From Diphasiastrum complanatum (lineage: Eukaryota; Streptophyta; Lycopodiopsida; Lycopodiales; Lycopodiaceae): a DNA stretch of 64,000 bases. The notes beneath the pieces were generated by a model that was not told the origin of the DNA, did not search any database, and worked only from the letters and a program-made list of their open reading frames with translations. Shown here piece after piece: positions 62,155 to 64,000 of this stretch. The stretch spans positions 49,920,908 through 49,984,907 of the forward strand of contig CM055106.1 of assembly GCA_029204225.1 (NCBI GenBank), in the 5' to 3' direction. Both the position numbers and the translations under genes were made by a program. Position 1 is the stretch's first letter, and the number at the start of each line of letters is the position of its first letter.

Positions 62155-62480
62155 GGGCTCTAACCTATCGGCTGAGTTGGATGGCTTGCTTGGGTGGAAG
62201 TTTCCTGTTTATGGCTAACCAGTCTGGCGTGGCGCCAGGTTGGCTTCCAGCGCTCGTGACGAAGCTTTCAGTTGGTTAAGTCTGATGTAAGTCAGACCAC
62301 TTGCTTGGAATGGATGTTACTCATTTGTAACAAAGCTTCGAGTTGGTTAAGTTTGATGTATGTCGGGCGACTTGCTTGGAGGGAAGTCACCCACATCAGG
62401 ACCCCCGATCTGGCATGGCGCCAGGTTGGATCTCAATGTTGGTTTCCGAACTTCCAGTTGGTTAAGTCTGATCGTTTTTG
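62155..62480 (+). repeat. Tandem repeat of about 187 bp with inner AGTTGGTTAAGT words
   Basis: CTGGCGTGGCGCCAGGTTGG (about 62223) and CTGGCATGGCGCCAGGTTGG (about 62410) lie 187 bp apart, each followed by CAGTTGGTTAAGTCTGAT. A further AGTTGGTTAAGTTTGATGTA at about 62342 and repeated ACTTGCTTGG words show shorter inner repeats. Confidence 0.75.
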
Positions 62481-62639
62481 GCGAGTTGGCTGCTTGTATG
62501 TCAAGTGGGTTTGGATGGCGAGAGTTGAAGGCTGGGAAGCTAAGTCGTGGTTCCCGACTCCCTTTGGGATGCCTGCGCTACATGTGGTATCAGAACCGAC
62601 TGGCTGGTCAGCTATGCGGATCTCACGGAAATGGCCACT

Positions 62640-63080
62640 GTTTGGGGTTCATCAAGACAACTGTTGTGCAAGGTGCTTCCCACAGTGTAAGCACGGGTGC
62701 GTCCACGGTCGGGGTGGTCGGCAGAACGAGGGACTTGATGAGTCAAAGTGCTGCCCTTGAGGTGTAAGCACGGTCAGTTCTCGCGGTTCGGGCCTGGCGC
62801 TGTTTGCACGTAGGACAGATGAGGCAGTGTGCTGCCATTAGGTTGGTGTAAGCACGGTCTGTGCCTTGTGGGGTGCGGGGCGACATATTCGAACTGTACG
62901 GGTTAACCATTGATACAGAGATGCTGGTCAAATTCGGGTGTAAAGCACGGGTGGTTAGCTGCCGGTGCGAGATAGTTGCCAATCGTTTAGCTATAAGGGC
63001 TATCGACCAAAAAGTGGTGGGGCATGAGTGAGGCAATGTGCTGCTTAATGGTGAAAGCACGGATAGTTGGGGGGTGTTCT
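62640..63080 (+). repeat. Degenerate array of GTGCTGCC...GTGTAAGCACGG units
   Basis: GTAAGCACGG or a one-base variant (GTAAAGCACGG, GAAAGCACGG) occurs near 62688, 62764, 62850, 62940 and 63054, usually 10-20 bp after GTGCTGC/GTGCTTCC. Spacing is 75-115 bp. No coding signal. Confidence 0.7.
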
Positions 63081-64000
63081 ATGTGGGCTGATTCTGTGAT
63101 TGATCTGTATGGGCGCGGCCAGGCAAAGGTCCGTTGGCAGGACCATCTCAAAGGGGGACCTTGTCATTGTTACCTGTTAGTAAACCTGCCTGAGTGTCTT
63201 GCTTGCATGTATTCGTGGTGAGTCTTAGTACTCGTGCTTTGCCTAGTTTGCATGATTGCTTGTAATACAAGGAGCTGATTGCTCGAGAAGGAACCTTTCT
63301 TTTGAAGGCTGACACCATCAAACAAAGAGGACTACAGAATCTGTGGGGCGGATTCGCAGTTCAGTTACTTGCACGTAAACAACAACGAAACGACTCGATG
63401 TTTGCAAAGGATGGATGGCTAGCCTGTTTCTTCGGTTAGTTCCATTTGCGACAACTCCCACCAGACGCAAGTTGGAAGTCAAAAGTTGGAAAGGGCAATT
63501 TCAGGGGAGATCTTCTATGGAGCAGTTGGTCTTCATTTGGGATGGCCACCTTCGGAACTGAAACTCACTGAGCATGGGTGATATCCAGTATCAGTTGGGT
63601 TTTTTCTAAAAGGGGAAAGACTAGGATCCTCTTCAGAGATTGGCAACAAGTTGGATCGAGCCATAATCCTAACAGATGGGAGGCAAAGTGTTGGAAAGGC
63701 TTTGTGTCCAAAGAACTCTACTCTAAGTCCGGTCAGCTGATTTTATAAGGAAGAGGGGAACTATCACACACACCTCTCTCTTGGGGCAAATTTTGAGTGA
63801 AAGTTGATCAAAACGGGGGCAAATTCAAGGTGACCTAGCCATACTCACACGAGGAGACTGGCAAACTTTGGACCTAATAAGTTGACAAGTTTTTGTTGCC
63901 TCTGGACCAACAATGATGAGGAAACATATGAGTACGCTGGCTTGTGTTACGTGTAAGGTAGCTGATCAATGAAGGAACTGTGAAAGTTGAGTCTTGCATG
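63081..64000. other. No recognised feature
   Basis: Moderate GC, no domain-bearing open frame and no repeat pair seen up to the window edge. Confidence 0.4.

Noticed and set aside
61403-63221. Many overlapping 65-160-codon frames in the GC-richer right end
   Set aside because: Stops are rare there because of composition and tandem repeats. No frame shows a known motif or consistent register between repeat units.

Overview
This window looks like nuclear DNA of a flowering plant. It is AT-rich, has spliced genes with GT-AG introns, and is packed with nested, mostly broken LTR retrotransposons of the Ty1/Copia and Ty3/Gypsy groups whose primer-binding sites match plant initiator tRNA-Met. The one near-complete host gene belongs to a plant-specific family (DUF4378/TRM-like). 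I cannot name the species, or decide monocot versus dicot, from the sequence alone.

Layout, left to right. 0-1 kb: 3' end of a decayed chromodomain Gypsy element. 3.3-6.7 kb (minus): DUF4378/TRM-like gene with clear exons. 7.8-9.5 kb: tandem repeats and tRNA-like (SINE-type) fragments. 10.05-10.17 kb: near-palindromic hairpin. 11.0 kb: long (CT)n. 11.6-17.4 kb (minus): Copia element (called Copia-A here) with gag, protease, integrase, reverse transcriptase and RNase H, one complete LTR and one cut LTR, lying against the gag of a Gypsy element. 17.4-19.6 kb (plus): that Gypsy element, whose gag runs straight into integrase with no RT. 20-26 kb: LTR remnants, small Copia scraps, an 81-unit (CT)n and a copy of an unknown module. 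26.7-31.45 kb and 31.7-35.9 kb (both minus): two non-autonomous Copia-derived LTR elements (NA-1, NA-2) that have lost integrase and most or all of RT and carry unrecognised sequence. NA-2 has a 611-codon open frame. 36.9-43.8 kb (plus): three consecutive broken Copia pol blocks. 44.8-47.2 kb (minus): Copia-D, with in-register deletions in integrase and RNase H. 47.2-48.1 kb: Gypsy gag/protease scrap. 51.4-54.1 kb (minus): seven spliced exons of the C-terminal part of a trehalose-6-phosphate phosphatase. 57.3-58.6 kb: a 105-108 bp minisatellite and a receptor-like kinase pseudogene. 60.3-63.1 kb: Gypsy integrase scrap followed by GC-richer tandem repeats rich in GGCGCC.

How it fits together. 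The two host genes sit at the edges and the centre is a retrotransposon pile-up. There is no operon-like grouping. The most interesting material is the NA-1/NA-2 pair. They keep LTRs, PBS and short gag/protease/pre-RT landmarks but have exchanged their enzymatic core for sequence I do not recognise, and part of that sequence recurs at 24.35 kb in the opposite orientation. Start codon and 5' exons of the DUF4378 gene, and the catalytic 5' half of the phosphatase, were not found.
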